The translations under genes and the position numbers were made by a program. Below are positions 1-7,962 of a stretch of 20,206 nucleotides of DNA, piece by piece. How positions within the stretch are numbered: the first letter of the stretch is position 1; each line of letters opens with the position of its first letter. The stretch spans positions 1 to 20,206 of the forward strand of contig NZ_CBFHNB010000043.1 of assembly GCF_965657105.1 (NCBI RefSeq), written 5' to 3'. The stretch comes from Puniceispirillum sp965657105. GTDB taxonomy: Bacteria; Pseudomonadota; Alphaproteobacteria; Puniceispirillales; Puniceispirillaceae. Under the pieces are notes generated by a model. It had not been told where the DNA came from, did no database searches, and worked only from the letters and a program-made list of their open reading frames with translations.

Positions 1-717
1 TTCGACGCGGCTGGCCCGATGGGTAATAGCGTAACCTGTGTCAGCATCATCGACAGCATCATGGCAGGCGGTGCAGGCGTGTCTGAAACGCCCTTTACCC
101 CGGTTGGACTGCGCCTTGCGATTCCTGATGGGTATCTGATGGAAGATCTGGATGCCGAGGTTGCGACCGCCTTTGATACCGCTATAGACCGCCTGCGGGA
201 TGCAGGCGTGCATGTGCAAAAAATCCGCCTTGACGCGCTCGAAGACATGCGCCCCAGCAATAATACAAAAAGTATCGTATCTGCCGAAGCCTATGCCATT
301 CATCGTCAATGGCTGGAAAGCGATCAATCTGATAACTATGATCCCTTTATCTGGCATCGTTTGCGTGGCGGCGCTGATATTCTGGCAGCTGACTATATTG
401 CCATGCTCGAAAAGCGCGAAACCGTCTGCCATGCTATCAAAATGCAAACACGCGGGTTTGATGCACTGGTTCTGCCCACAACACCGGGCATAGCACCTGC
501 CATTAACGCCATGCCAACCCTTGACAAGCAACTTGAAATGAATGCGCGCAGTCTGCGTAATACGGCGATTTCAAACTATCTTGACCGGCCAACTATCTCG
601 ATCCCATGTCATCAGCCTGGCACCGCGCCAGTTGGCTTGTCGCTAATGGGATCACGCCATCATGACCGCCGCTTACTGGCAATTGCTGATGGCTTGGAAG
701 CGATCATTCGCGGCTAG
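1..717 (+). CDS. Amidase-signature family hydrolase, C-terminal part (5' end outside window)
   Basis: The reading frame is open from the first base, so the gene starts left of the window; 238 residues and a TAG stop are visible. The first residues (FDAAGPMGNSV) match the segment after the catalytic Ser/Lys region of amidase-signature enzymes, usually written D.VGPMA.TV. Further on come a conserved 'FDALVLPTTPGIAP' segment and a C-terminal 'RPTISIPC...PVGLSLMG' stretch, both typical of this family (GatA, AtzF, fatty-acid amide hydrolase relatives). These enzymes hydrolyse C-N amide bonds in the cytoplasm. The Ser-cisSer-Lys triad is outside the window, so activity cannot be judged. Nothing points to GatA rather than a generic amidase, and no gatB/gatC is present. 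The gene converges on the RND pump gene to its right. An imperfect tandem duplication begins inside its stop codon. Confidence 0.9.
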   Translation, partial: FDAAGPMGNSVTCVSIIDSIMAGGAGVSETPFTPVGLRLAIPDGYLMEDLDAEVATAFDTAIDRLRDAGVHVQKIRLDALEDMRPSNNTKSIVSAEAYAIHRQWLESDQSDNYDPFIWHRLRGGADILAADYIAMLEKRETVCHAIKMQTRGFDALVLPTTPGIAPAINAMPTLDKQLEMNARSLRNTAISNYLDRPTISIPCHQPGTAPVGLSLMGSRHHDRRLLAIADGLEAIIRG

Positions 718-757
718 GCATGTCAATCCAGATATTAGGCATGTCTGTCCAGATATA
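716..757. repeat. Imperfect 21-bp tandem duplication at the amidase stop codon
   Basis: Two adjacent 21-base copies, 716-736 and 737-757, agree at 18 of 21 positions. Both begin AGGCATGTC and share the core TCCAGATAT. The first copy starts inside the TAG stop of the amidase gene. The repeat lies in the short gap between two convergent genes. It reads as a local slippage-type duplication rather than a known protein-binding site. Confidence 0.75.
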
Positions 758-773
758 AAGGCCATATTCGCGA

Positions 774-3700
774 TCAGGCCGATACGGCCTGTCTGAATCT
801 GCGCCCAATCGGTATTTGACCAATCTTATTTGCCACCCACACCACCGGCGCTGAATCACGTAATACCAGCATCGCAGGCGTTGCCACCAACGTCAAAATT
901 GTCGCAAAGGTCAAACCACCAGCGATTGTGCTGGATAGCTGAGTCCACCATTGTGACGAAGGTGCACCAGCAAAAATCTCGCGATCAGCAAGCTTAATGG
1001 TCAGTTCGAAAACCATCGGCAACAGCCCCAGAATAGTTGTGATCGCGGTCAGTACAACCGGACGGAAACGCACCAGACCAGCGCGGAATGCGGCATGACG
1101 TGCTTTATAACCACGCTTGCGATATTCATTGAACGTATCGATCAAAACGATGTTGTTATTCACCACAATACCAGCAAGCGATATCACGCCAAGCCCTGAC
1201 ATAACCACGCCAAACGGCTGACCTGTTACCCATAACCCCAGCACCACACCACCTGTTGATAGAATGATTGCCGACATGATGATAAAGGCCTGCCAGCCCG
1301 AATTGAACTGAAGCATCAACACAACAACCATCAACGTCATTGACAGCAAAAATGATTTACCAAGAAATGCTTGTGTTTCAGCAATATCTTCATTTTCCCC
1401 GCCATACACAATATCGACATTCTGCGCTAACGGCGCTTCGCTCAAGGATGTTTGCAATTTGGTGAATTGTTCGGCAGGCAACAGGCCTTCGCTGACATCC
1501 GAATTGATATACATATAGCGACGCCCATCAAGCCGTTCGATATTGCCCTGCTTGACGCGTGGTTGCAGTGACGCAAATACCGATAAGGGCACATAGGACC
1601 CATCCGCCGCGGGCACGCGTAACTCTTTTAACCGGTCAAGATTACGTTGATCGCCCATGAACCGCATCACGACATCCAGTTCGTCTTCGCTGTCATCCGG
1701 GCGGTAATCAGAAATGCGCGCACCGCGTGTCAGCATCTTAATCATAGTACCAAGCCCGGCAATTGATATACCATGTCGGCTGGCGGCATCGCGGTCAGTA
1801 ACCAAGGTCCATTCCATCCCCGGTAGTGGACGGCTATCGGTGATATCGACAAAGCCACCAATCTCCTCCATCCGCTTGATAACGGCTCCTGCTGCCGCAC
1901 CAACATCGTCCAGATTATCACCAACAATTTCCAGTTGGATCGGCTGTGCGCCACCAGGTCCCTTTTGCGGTTTTTGGATATTGATTTCGACACCGGCAAT
2001 GTCTTTGACCATCACCCGCATATCTTCGATGATTGTATTGGCTTTGTCCCGCTCACGCCAATCGACAAATACCGTACGGATTGTGCCGATTGAGTCACGT
2101 GGCGCTTGGTTGCCTGCACCGCCACCTCTGAAAGAACGCGCATAGAAATCGCGAACACCACCAGCCGAAATTATACTTTGTTCGGCTTGCACCACCAGCG
2201 CATCTCGTTCCTTTGCCGATAGATCACCACGGGCAAGCACCTGAACCTGTGCCTGATCGGGTTCGATATCGGGGAAAAACTCTACGCCTAGCCCAGCACT
2301 GCCATATCCCATAAAGGCAAAGACCATAAAGCCGATTACCGACCCCATCACCGCCAAAGGACGGCTAATGGCAACTTTGAGCACGCGCCGGTAAAACCGT
2401 GGGGCGGTTGATGAAATCATACCCTTAGGCACCGATTTTTTACCAATCATACTGCCCAGAACGGGAATGAAAATGAGCGCCATAACCAATGATGCCGTAA
2501 GCACACAAATCACAGTGATCGGCAAAAACTTCATGAATTTGCCAACAATGCCTGGCCACACAAGTAGCGGCATAAACACCATCAAAGTTGTTACTGTTGA
2601 TGAAATGATCGGCCAGGCCATACGCTGGGCACCAACCATATAGGCTTCACGGCGCGTTGCCCCCATGGCAATGCGCCGATCAGCATATTCAGTCGTCACA
2701 ATCACCCCGTCAACCAACATGCCCGCAACAAGAATAAGCGAAAACAGCACCACAATATTCATCGTGATGCCAAGGCTGTTCAATACCGTAATGCCAATCA
2801 GAAATGAACCGGGGATTGCAAGACCAACCAAGGTGGCATTCCGAACACCCAATGTTGCCAGCACAACCACCATAACAATGATAACCGCCGCCCCAACATT
2901 GTTACCAAGATCACTTAACAGGTTACGCACATCCTTTGAATCGTCAAACAGATAGCTGACCTTTACATCCTTGCCAATCATCGGCGCGGCTGTATCAATA
3001 ACCGCTCGTGCCGCTTCAACCACATTGATGACATTGGCACCAACACGCTTGCGGACATCAAGCACAATCGCCGCTTCACCATTAACGCGCGACCAGCCTT
3101 CGGCCTGTTCAAAGGTGCGACGCACAACAGCCACATCACCAAACTTGATTGACGTCCCATCGCGTGCCTTGATCGGCATGTTGATCAACTCATCAACACT
3201 TTCCAGCACCCCTGGCACCTTAACCAACAAACGCCCACCGCCATCATCAATCGCCCCTGCCGTCACCAGTTGGTTATTGCCTTGAACAAGACGTGTCACC
3301 ACGGACGGGTCTAGGCCATAGGCTTCCATGCTTGACGCATCGACCAGAATTTCCAGCACCTCTTCGCGGTCGCCGCCAATTTCGACCTCAAGAACACCTG
3401 GCAAGGCTTCAATCTTGTCTTTAATTTCACGCGCTGCCAGCACCATTGCCCGTTCCGAAACCGGCCCATACAAAGCCGCCGTCAAAATTGGAAATTGTGA
3501 TAGATTAATCTCGATAACCTTTGGCTCATCGGCATCGGCTGGCAAATCGGGTTTGGCGTCATCAACCGCCTGGCGAACATCAGCCAGCGCACGGTCAATA
3601 TTTTCATTAGCCGCAAACTCAAGTGAAACAGACCCATAGCCTTCGGCAGCAACTGATTTCATCACATCAAGACCTTCGACAGTCCGCAGATGCTTTTCCA

Positions 3701-3902
3701 GCGGCTTAATCAACAACCGTTCGGCATCGCTTGGCGAAATACCTTTATAACCGACTGAAACATAGGCAACCGGAATATCAATATCCGGGGTGGCTTCCTT
3801 GGGAATATCATTAAATGCCGACAGGCCAATTCCGCATAGGACAACTAGTGCCAGCAGAACCGCACCAGAGCGAGAAAAAGCAGCTTCGATTATGCGGTTC
3901 AT
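774..3902 (-). CDS. RND-family efflux pump, inner-membrane permease subunit
   Basis: This 1042-residue protein has the length and plan of proton-driven RND pumps of the AcrB/HAE type. It has an N-terminal helix (about 12-30), a large periplasmic loop, a helix bundle (about 335-485), a second periplasmic loop (about 540-845) and a final helix bundle (about 850-1025). 'FNDIPKEATPDIDIP' after helix 1 is the usual opening of the porter domain. Helix 4 carries 'GMLVDGVIVTTEYADR': the first Asp of the AcrB proton-relay pair is kept (D398) but the second is Gly399. In helix 10 the AcrB relay Lys is replaced by Asn915 (VVNNN). Both changes recur in RND subfamilies distant from AcrB, so they mark the subfamily rather than damage. 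The gene overlaps the adaptor gene by 4 nt (ATGA) and is surely co-transcribed with it. No TolC-like outer-membrane channel gene is in the window. The substrate cannot be told from sequence. Confidence 0.95.
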   Translation of the reverse strand: MNRIIEAAFSRSGAVLLALVVLCGIGLSAFNDIPKEATPDIDIPVAYVSVGYKGISPSDAERLLIKPLEKHLRTVEGLDVMKSVAAEGYGSVSLEFAANENIDRALADVRQAVDDAKPDLPADADEPKVIEINLSQFPILTAALYGPVSERAMVLAAREIKDKIEALPGVLEVEIGGDREEVLEILVDASSMEAYGLDPSVVTRLVQGNNQLVTAGAIDDGGGRLLVKVPGVLESVDELINMPIKARDGTSIKFGDVAVVRRTFEQAEGWSRVNGEAAIVLDVRKRVGANVINVVEAARAVIDTAAPMIGKDVKVSYLFDDSKDVRNLLSDLGNNVGAAVIIVMVVVLATLGVRNATLVGLAIPGSFLIGITVLNSLGITMNIVVLFSLILVAGMLVDGVIVTTEYADRRIAMGATRREAYMVGAQRMAWPIISSTVTTLMVFMPLLVWPGIVGKFMKFLPITVICVLTASLVMALIFIPVLGSMIGKKSVPKGMISSTAPRFYRRVLKVAISRPLAVMGSVIGFMVFAFMGYGSAGLGVEFFPDIEPDQAQVQVLARGDLSAKERDALVVQAEQSIISAGGVRDFYARSFRGGGAGNQAPRDSIGTIRTVFVDWRERDKANTIIEDMRVMVKDIAGVEINIQKPQKGPGGAQPIQLEIVGDNLDDVGAAAGAVIKRMEEIGGFVDITDSRPLPGMEWTLVTDRDAASRHGISIAGLGTMIKMLTRGARISDYRPDDSEDELDVVMRFMGDQRNLDRLKELRVPAADGSYVPLSVFASLQPRVKQGNIERLDGRRYMYINSDVSEGLLPAEQFTKLQTSLSEAPLAQNVDIVYGGENEDIAETQAFLGKSFLLSMTLMVVVLMLQFNSGWQAFIIMSAIILSTGGVVLGLWVTGQPFGVVMSGLGVISLAGIVVNNNIVLIDTFNEYRKRGYKARHAAFRAGLVRFRPVVLTAITTILGLLPMVFELTIKLADREIFAGAPSSQWWTQLSSTIAGGLTFATILTLVATPAMLVLRDSAPVVWVANKIGQIPIGRRFRQAVSA
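775..791 (-). terminator. Perfect 7-bp hairpin over the stop codon of the RND pump gene
   Basis: CAGGCCG at 775-781 and CGGCCTG at 785-791 form a perfect GC-rich stem with a 3-nt loop. It covers the last codons and part of the TGA stop (776-774) of the pump gene. No run of T follows on either strand, so it is not a standard Rho-independent terminator. It may still stabilise the 3' end of the message or be a by-product of the coding sequence. Confidence 0.3.
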
Positions 3903-5194
3903 GATACGGCCTCTAGGATGACATCAACTTTGTCACCCACTTCAACAAAGGCCTGACCAACAGTTAATACGGTTGCCCCATCAGGCAGACCCGAGACAAA
4001 CACCTTCTCGTCACCTGAGCTAACCATTTCGACATCTATCGTCTGCACAACACCATCAATGCTGACCTTGGCAAATAAAGTCCCGTTTGTTGATACTGAC
4101 AAATGCGCAGGCGAAATGCCAAATGCGGCGATTACACCCACATCAATTGATGCCTCAACAGTGACCCCACCGCGCAATTTACGATCCTTATTCTGCAACG
4201 ACACCTCGACATCAAATGTCCGCGTTGTCGGATTTGACCGCGACGCAATTTTGGTGACTTTACCCTTATTGGTGCCAGCCCCTGCTATATTGACGTCAAC
4301 CATATCGCCAACTGAAATCTGCGCAATATCATTTTGTGGCACAGCAACAATAACACTCAATGTGTCCATACCAAGAATAGTAGCCGCCATCGCATCACGC
4401 TTCATGCGCTCGCCTTTTTCAACATGCAATGTCTCAAGCAAGCCGCTTACAGGTGATGTTATCGTCGAATCCTCTAGCTGATTTTCAAGGGTTGCTAGTG
4501 AAGCGCGCGCAGCTTCAACACGCGCCATATTCTGTGCAACTTCCAGCTCAGACTGATAATTCTGGGCAGTTTCGATCTTGGCAAGTTGAACGCGGGCATT
4601 CTGATAATCGGCCTTTAACTGCGCCAATTCCAACGGGGCTGTGAAATTATCTTTGGCCAGCTCATTGGCAATCGCTAAGCGCTTTTCGGTCACAACCAAA
4701 TTAGCACGCGCGGCGGCAAGTTCTTCTTCTAAGGTGCCTTTTGATTGCTTTTGAGCAGCATCATAAGATTTTTCTGCCGCATTTAACTCAGCCTTTGCCG
4801 CTGCAATCTGCTCAGGCAGGGTGCCTTTATCCAGAACAATCAGCACATCACCTAATTTGATTTCACTTCCTTCGGTTGCCGGAATATCGATGATATTGCC
4901 ATCAATCTTCGATGACACGGTAACGTCAAAGGCCGCTTCACTCACCCCATTGGCGCGAACCGTGCGTGTAATCATCTCATTTTGAACGCTTATGGCTGAG
5001 ACCTTAAAATTAGCCACACCATCAGATTGCGTTACGCTGTCTGCGATGTTGTCAGTGACGGCTTGCGTGCTGTCATTTACTGCCACCGCCGTTTCATTCA
5101 TGGCCGTATCATTCATGAATGAACCAGAGGCCATCCACAGACCAACAAGCATAGCAATCAGGCCTGCCCATAAATATGATGATTTTATTTTCAT
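3899..5194 (-). CDS. RND efflux periplasmic adaptor (membrane fusion protein)
   Basis: The 431-residue protein opens with a single hydrophobic segment (about 7-24) that would anchor it in the inner membrane with the rest in the periplasm; there is no lipobox Cys. A Ser/Thr/Asp-rich linker (25-60) follows. Two half-lipoyl motifs (about 93-122 and 243-273) flank a long Ala/Glu/Lys/Gln-rich helical hairpin (about 126-242). A beta-barrel part (about 278-352) and a membrane-proximal C-terminal domain complete it. This order is that of HlyD/AcrA-type adaptors, which join an RND pump to an outer-membrane channel. The residue 25-60 linker, rich in 'MNDTAMNET'-like repeats, is longer than in AcrA. It is the first gene of the operon and its TGA overlaps the pump ATG. 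No TetR- or MarR-type regulator gene is next to it. Confidence 0.93.
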   Translation of the reverse strand: MKIKSSYLWAGLIAMLVGLWMASGSFMNDTAMNETAVAVNDSTQAVTDNIADSVTQSDGVANFKVSAISVQNEMITRTVRANGVSEAAFDVTVSSKIDGNIIDIPATEGSEIKLGDVLIVLDKGTLPEQIAAAKAELNAAEKSYDAAQKQSKGTLEEELAAARANLVVTEKRLAIANELAKDNFTAPLELAQLKADYQNARVQLAKIETAQNYQSELEVAQNMARVEAARASLATLENQLEDSTITSPVSGLLETLHVEKGERMKRDAMAATILGMDTLSVIVAVPQNDIAQISVGDMVDVNIAGAGTNKGKVTKIASRSNPTTRTFDVEVSLQNKDRKLRGGVTVEASIDVGVIAAFGISPAHLSVSTNGTLFAKVSIDGVVQTIDVEMVSSGDEKVFVSGLPDGATVLTVGQAFVEVGDKVDVILEAVS

Positions 5195-5257
5195 TGCAAT
5201 TCGCCCTGCTTAATTGAATAAACGGATCGGTCAGATCAAAATACGTTTCTCTGCATA

Positions 5258-5304
5258 TGATACATATCACATACATTCGACGCTGTTCATACACCGCTGT
5301 TCAT
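5258..5304. promoter_or_regulatory. Possible control region of the RND operon: small palindrome and 10-bp direct repeat
   Basis: The 189-nt gap upstream of the adaptor gene holds TGATA-N2-TATCA at 5258-5269, a near-palindrome 64 nt from the start codon. It also holds two copies of CGCTGTTCAT at 5281-5290 and 5295-5304, 14 nt apart. Their position suggests operator elements for a regulator encoded elsewhere. I could not assign convincing -35 and -10 boxes. This is inference from symmetry and position only. Confidence 0.3.
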
Positions 5305-5325
5305 TAACCATAGTAAAATACAATT

Positions 5326-5350
5326 ATCGAGCCATTCACATGGGCTCGAT
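5326..5350 (-). terminator. Stem-loop downstream of the GMC dehydrogenase gene
   Basis: ATCGAGCC at 5326-5333 and GGCTCGAT at 5343-5350 make a perfect 8-bp stem with a 9-nt loop, 34 nt past the TGA of the dehydrogenase gene. Reading on the minus strand, the stem is followed by AATTGTATTTTAC, a modest T-rich tail. On the plus strand it is followed by TTTTA. It could stop transcription of the dehydrogenase gene before it runs into the RND operon. Confidence 0.5.
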
Positions 5351-5353
5351 TTT

Positions 5354-5385
5354 ATCTGGCCTTGATTTCATCTGGCCTTGATTTC
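5354..5385. repeat. Perfect 16-bp tandem repeat at the end of the GMC dehydrogenase gene
   Basis: The unit ATCTGGCCTTGATTTC occurs twice without a gap, at 5354-5369 and 5370-5385. The second copy ends inside the TGA stop codon (5386-5384) of the minus-strand gene. It sits between that stop and the stem-loop at 5326-5350. A similar duplication touches the amidase stop codon near the left edge. Confidence 0.85.
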
Positions 5386-6997
5386 ATTTAGCCTCAGCCA
5401 GAATAAACTCAGCAACTTTATGCGCCACCATTATTGTGGGGGCATTAATATTTGCCGAGGTAATATTTGGAAATACAGACGCATCAACAACTCGTAAACC
5501 CTCTGTATCATGAACTTTCAGATCCGAATTTACAACCGAATTTTCGATTGATGTGCCCATACGGCAGGTACAGGAAGGATGAAAAATCGTTCCACATCTT
5601 TCCTTAAAGTCAGCGATAATATCGTCGTCGCTCATTGCGTCAAGTGGCGTGTTTGGCGCGGCTGAGAGAACCTGTTGAATAGCAGGCGTGTTCTGTAGCT
5701 GGCCGATAAAACGTGCCATCTTCACAACATCATCAATATCTTTTTGGTGTGTCATATAATTGCCCAGAATATCTGGTGGCGTAGAAGCCTTTTCAGACGT
5801 GATTGTAATTGTGCCTGTGCTAGCTGGTCGGCAGCTGTTAAAGCCGAGGATGAAGCCTGGAAACGCATCCGGCTTTAACAACGGACGCTCATTATGAAAT
5901 TTAATCTGATAGCTCACCGGATTGGCGTATATCTGTGCATCTGCTACCGCTAGGCTGGGATCAGTTTTGACCAGACCACCAATCTGATTAACACTTAATG
6001 AGAGCGGGCCGGTTTTACGCAGAACATACTCGATACCCGCCATAATACGACCTGGCCATCGTCCCAGCACATTATTCAAGGTCGGCTTATTCGCCTTAAA
6101 ATAATAATTGATGCCAAGATGATCCTGCATATTCATGCCTACATGTGGGTGATCTATTTTGACGGTAACGCCAGCCGCACGCAGAACCTTGCCCGGACCA
6201 ATCCCAGACACCTGAAGTAATTGTGGTGATTTGACTGCACCAGCCGACAGAATGATCTCGCGATTAGCGTTGATTGTTATCTGCTCGCCCTTATATCTGC
6301 AAAACACCGCGGTGGCACGCTTGCCCTGAAACAGAATGCGTTCAGCATCAATATTCGTCATCACCGTCAGGTTTTTGCGCTTTAGCGCGGGACGCAAAAA
6401 GGCCACCGCGCTTGAGCAGCGTTTGCCATTGCGGGTTGTGATCAAATAAGACGATATGCCCTCGCCTAACTGTGACGGGGTGCGATCAAATGGGGTCTGG
6501 CTTTGCGCGCACATGTCAAAGAAATCGTCTTTCATTGGATGCAGACTCGAAGATGGGTCAGAGACTGTCAGTTTGCCATCAGCATTTTTGACCTTGTCTT
6601 TGGCATCAACCATTTGTTCGAAAGCGTCAAAAACCGGCTTGACTGATTGATAGTCCCAGCCCGGATTGCCTGCCGCCGCCCAGTCATCATAATCCTCTGC
6701 AACACCGCGATGATAGACCAGTGCGTTGATCGAACTTGAACCGCCAAGCACACGGCCACGCGGCCAATATATCTTGCGACCATCAAGGCCAGGTTCCGGT
6801 AACGTCGAAAATCGCCAATTCACATTACGGTCATAAAAGGACATACCATAGCCGATTGGCGTACGGATCCAGAAGCGATCGTCAGACGGGCCTGACTCCA
6901 GCAATAATACCGAATGACGACCATCGGCGCTGAGCTTATCAGCCAGCACACATCCCGCCGAGCCAGCACCAATAATAATGTAATCAAATGTTTTCAT
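5384..6997 (-). CDS. GMC-family FAD-dependent oxidoreductase (choline/alcohol dehydrogenase-like)
   Basis: This 537-residue protein is full length for bacterial GMC oxidoreductases, which oxidise primary or secondary alcohols to aldehydes or ketones with FAD. The ADP-binding Rossmann motif GAGSAG is at residues 10-15, followed by an acidic residue (LLLESG) at the end of strand 2. The first GMC signature (WPRGRVLGGSSSINALVY) spans about 78-95 and the second (GAVKSPQLLQVSGIGP) about 253-268. The catalytic His is most likely H473 in 'HPSCTCRMG', with N518 in 'NINAP' as partner. There is no signal peptide, so it is probably cytoplasmic. BetA-like choline dehydrogenase is one option, but no betB, betI or choline transporter is nearby; other alcohols such as polyethylene glycol or long-chain alcohols are equally possible. 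The ATG start puts the FAD motif at the usual distance from the N-terminus; a clear Shine-Dalgarno sequence is lacking. Confidence 0.93.
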   Translation of the reverse strand: MKTFDYIIIGAGSAGCVLADKLSADGRHSVLLLESGPSDDRFWIRTPIGYGMSFYDRNVNWRFSTLPEPGLDGRKIYWPRGRVLGGSSSINALVYHRGVAEDYDDWAAAGNPGWDYQSVKPVFDAFEQMVDAKDKVKNADGKLTVSDPSSSLHPMKDDFFDMCAQSQTPFDRTPSQLGEGISSYLITTRNGKRCSSAVAFLRPALKRKNLTVMTNIDAERILFQGKRATAVFCRYKGEQITINANREIILSAGAVKSPQLLQVSGIGPGKVLRAAGVTVKIDHPHVGMNMQDHLGINYYFKANKPTLNNVLGRWPGRIMAGIEYVLRKTGPLSLSVNQIGGLVKTDPSLAVADAQIYANPVSYQIKFHNERPLLKPDAFPGFILGFNSCRPASTGTITITSEKASTPPDILGNYMTHQKDIDDVVKMARFIGQLQNTPAIQQVLSAAPNTPLDAMSDDDIIADFKERCGTIFHPSCTCRMGTSIENSVVNSDLKVHDTEGLRVVDASVFPNITSANINAPTIMVAHKVAEFILAEAK

Positions 6998-7054
6998 ATG
7001 CTAGGCAAACCACTACCAATACTCAATCTTGACCCAGCTACTTTTCACGCAAAA

Positions 7055-7081
7055 TCCAAAATAGGCAATTATATTTTTGGA
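7055..7081 (-). terminator. A+T-rich stem-loop after the pyrE/YeeE genes
   Basis: TCCAAAA at 7055-7061 pairs with TTTTGGA at 7075-7081 around a 13-nt loop. It lies ten bases past the stop of the second YeeE-half gene, and on the minus strand is followed by TTTTG. The stem is weak, so this is only a candidate terminator separating that gene set from the dehydrogenase gene. Confidence 0.3.
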
Positions 7082-7090
7082 CTTGGCGGG

Positions 7091-7495
7091 TTATCTGATC
7101 ACTTTGCCAAGCCACAAACCAGCCATCATCATAACCGCAAAAAGCACGATATCTGCCGGACGCAATAGCAAGGATGAAATAACTGGCCCCGGGCATAATC
7201 CGCCTAGTCCCCAGCCAATGCCAAACACTGCGCTCCCCGCCAACAACCGGCGATCAATATCTTGCACTGTCGGCAATCTGAAGCTACCGCCAAATAATGG
7301 CGTTGCCCGCTTCATCAACAGCCGATGTCCGATTAGATTGACGATAACCCCGCCACCCATGACAAAAGCCAACGACGGATCCCACAAACCAAAAATGTCC
7401 AAAAATCCAGCGATCTTAGACGGGTTCAACATACCCGCAATCGCCAGCCCAATGCCAAACAATCCCCCGATCACAAAGCTCAACAGCAAAGGCAT
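7091..7495 (-). CDS. YeeE/YedE-type membrane protein, C-terminal half (DUF6691-like)
   Basis: The 134-residue protein has about four hydrophobic segments. It carries the paired YeeE/YedE motifs 'GMLNPSKIAGFLDIFGLWDPSLAFVMGG' (residues about 21-48, shown by its key words GMLNP and WDPSLAFVMGG) and 'GWGLGGLCPGP' with Cys101. In the sulfur-importing members of this superfamily, conserved membrane Cys residues relay thiosulfate or other sulfur compounds. I start it at the ATG at 7495, which overlaps the TGA of the upstream half by one base (TGATG). A longer open frame upstream would overlap the neighbour by over 120 nt and has no family similarity. The family is known both as one fused protein and as two half genes; here it is split. 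The transported substrate is unknown. Confidence 0.85.
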   Translation of the reverse strand: MPLLLSFVIGGLFGIGLAIAGMLNPSKIAGFLDIFGLWDPSLAFVMGGGVIVNLIGHRLLMKRATPLFGGSFRLPTVQDIDRRLLAGSAVFGIGWGLGGLCPGPVISSLLLRPADIVLFAVMMMAGLWLGKVIR

Positions 7496-7932
7496 CACAT
7501 CACCCCCGTATGGCGCACAAGATACACCGTAATCACCGCCGTCAACATAAAGGTCATGACTGCCACCAATGACCGAGGTGAAAGCCGTGCCAGCCCACAA
7601 ATGCCATGTCCGGATGTGCATCCAGACCCCAGCGCTGCCCCAAAGCCAACCAGCAAGCCTGCCAGCGGCAGAACCCAGCCCGAGGCCACAGGTGTAATCT
7701 CAATATCATAATGAAACAGGCCCAGCGCTAGCGGACCAAGCATGGCACCTGCCACAAATGCGAGGCGCCAACTATTACTATCGTCTGCATCAGGCCGGAC
7801 CAGACTGGCAAGAATGCCGCTTATACCCATTACCCGCCCCTTTGTTGCCATCAAAACGAGGGCGGCAAGACCAATCATCCCACCACCAATAAGCGCGCTC
7901 AACGGGGTAAAATTCATCATATCAATTGTCAT
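7495..7932 (-). CDS. YeeE/YedE-type membrane protein, N-terminal half (sulfur-compound transporter family)
   Basis: This is a 145-residue membrane protein with about four hydrophobic segments. It has the family motif 'GSGCTSGHGICGLARLSPRS' at about 102-121, including Cys105 and Cys112. This matches the N-terminal half of YeeE/YedE (TsuA-like) transporters, in which membrane cysteines are thought to pass sulfur species through the pore. The ATG at 7932 is preceded by AAAGGA at a spacing of about 9 nt, which decides the start over a TTG one codon earlier. It begins 30 nt after the pyrE stop and ends in a TGATG overlap with the second half. The three genes therefore probably form one transcript. 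No sulfur-metabolism gene is next to it. Confidence 0.85.
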   Translation of the reverse strand: MTIDMMNFTPLSALIGGGMIGLAALVLMATKGRVMGISGILASLVRPDADDSNSWRLAFVAGAMLGPLALGLFHYDIEITPVASGWVLPLAGLLVGFGAALGSGCTSGHGICGLARLSPRSLVAVMTFMLTAVITVYLVRHTGVM

Positions 7933-7962
7933 CAAAAAACGTCCTTTCGCGAGGGTGTATTA

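Noticed and set aside
200..493. Plus-strand open frame inside the amidase gene
   Set aside because: It lies wholly in another frame of a clearly conserved gene and shows no family features.
1714..3639. Several plus-strand open frames of 95-145 codons opposite the RND pump
   Set aside because: They are Ser/Thr/Ile/Pro-rich mirror frames of the pump gene, without ribosome sites or recognisable motifs.
5384..6997. Naming the GMC enzyme betA
   Set aside because: No betaine pathway genes are near and GMC enzymes have many substrates; sequence motifs alone do not separate them.
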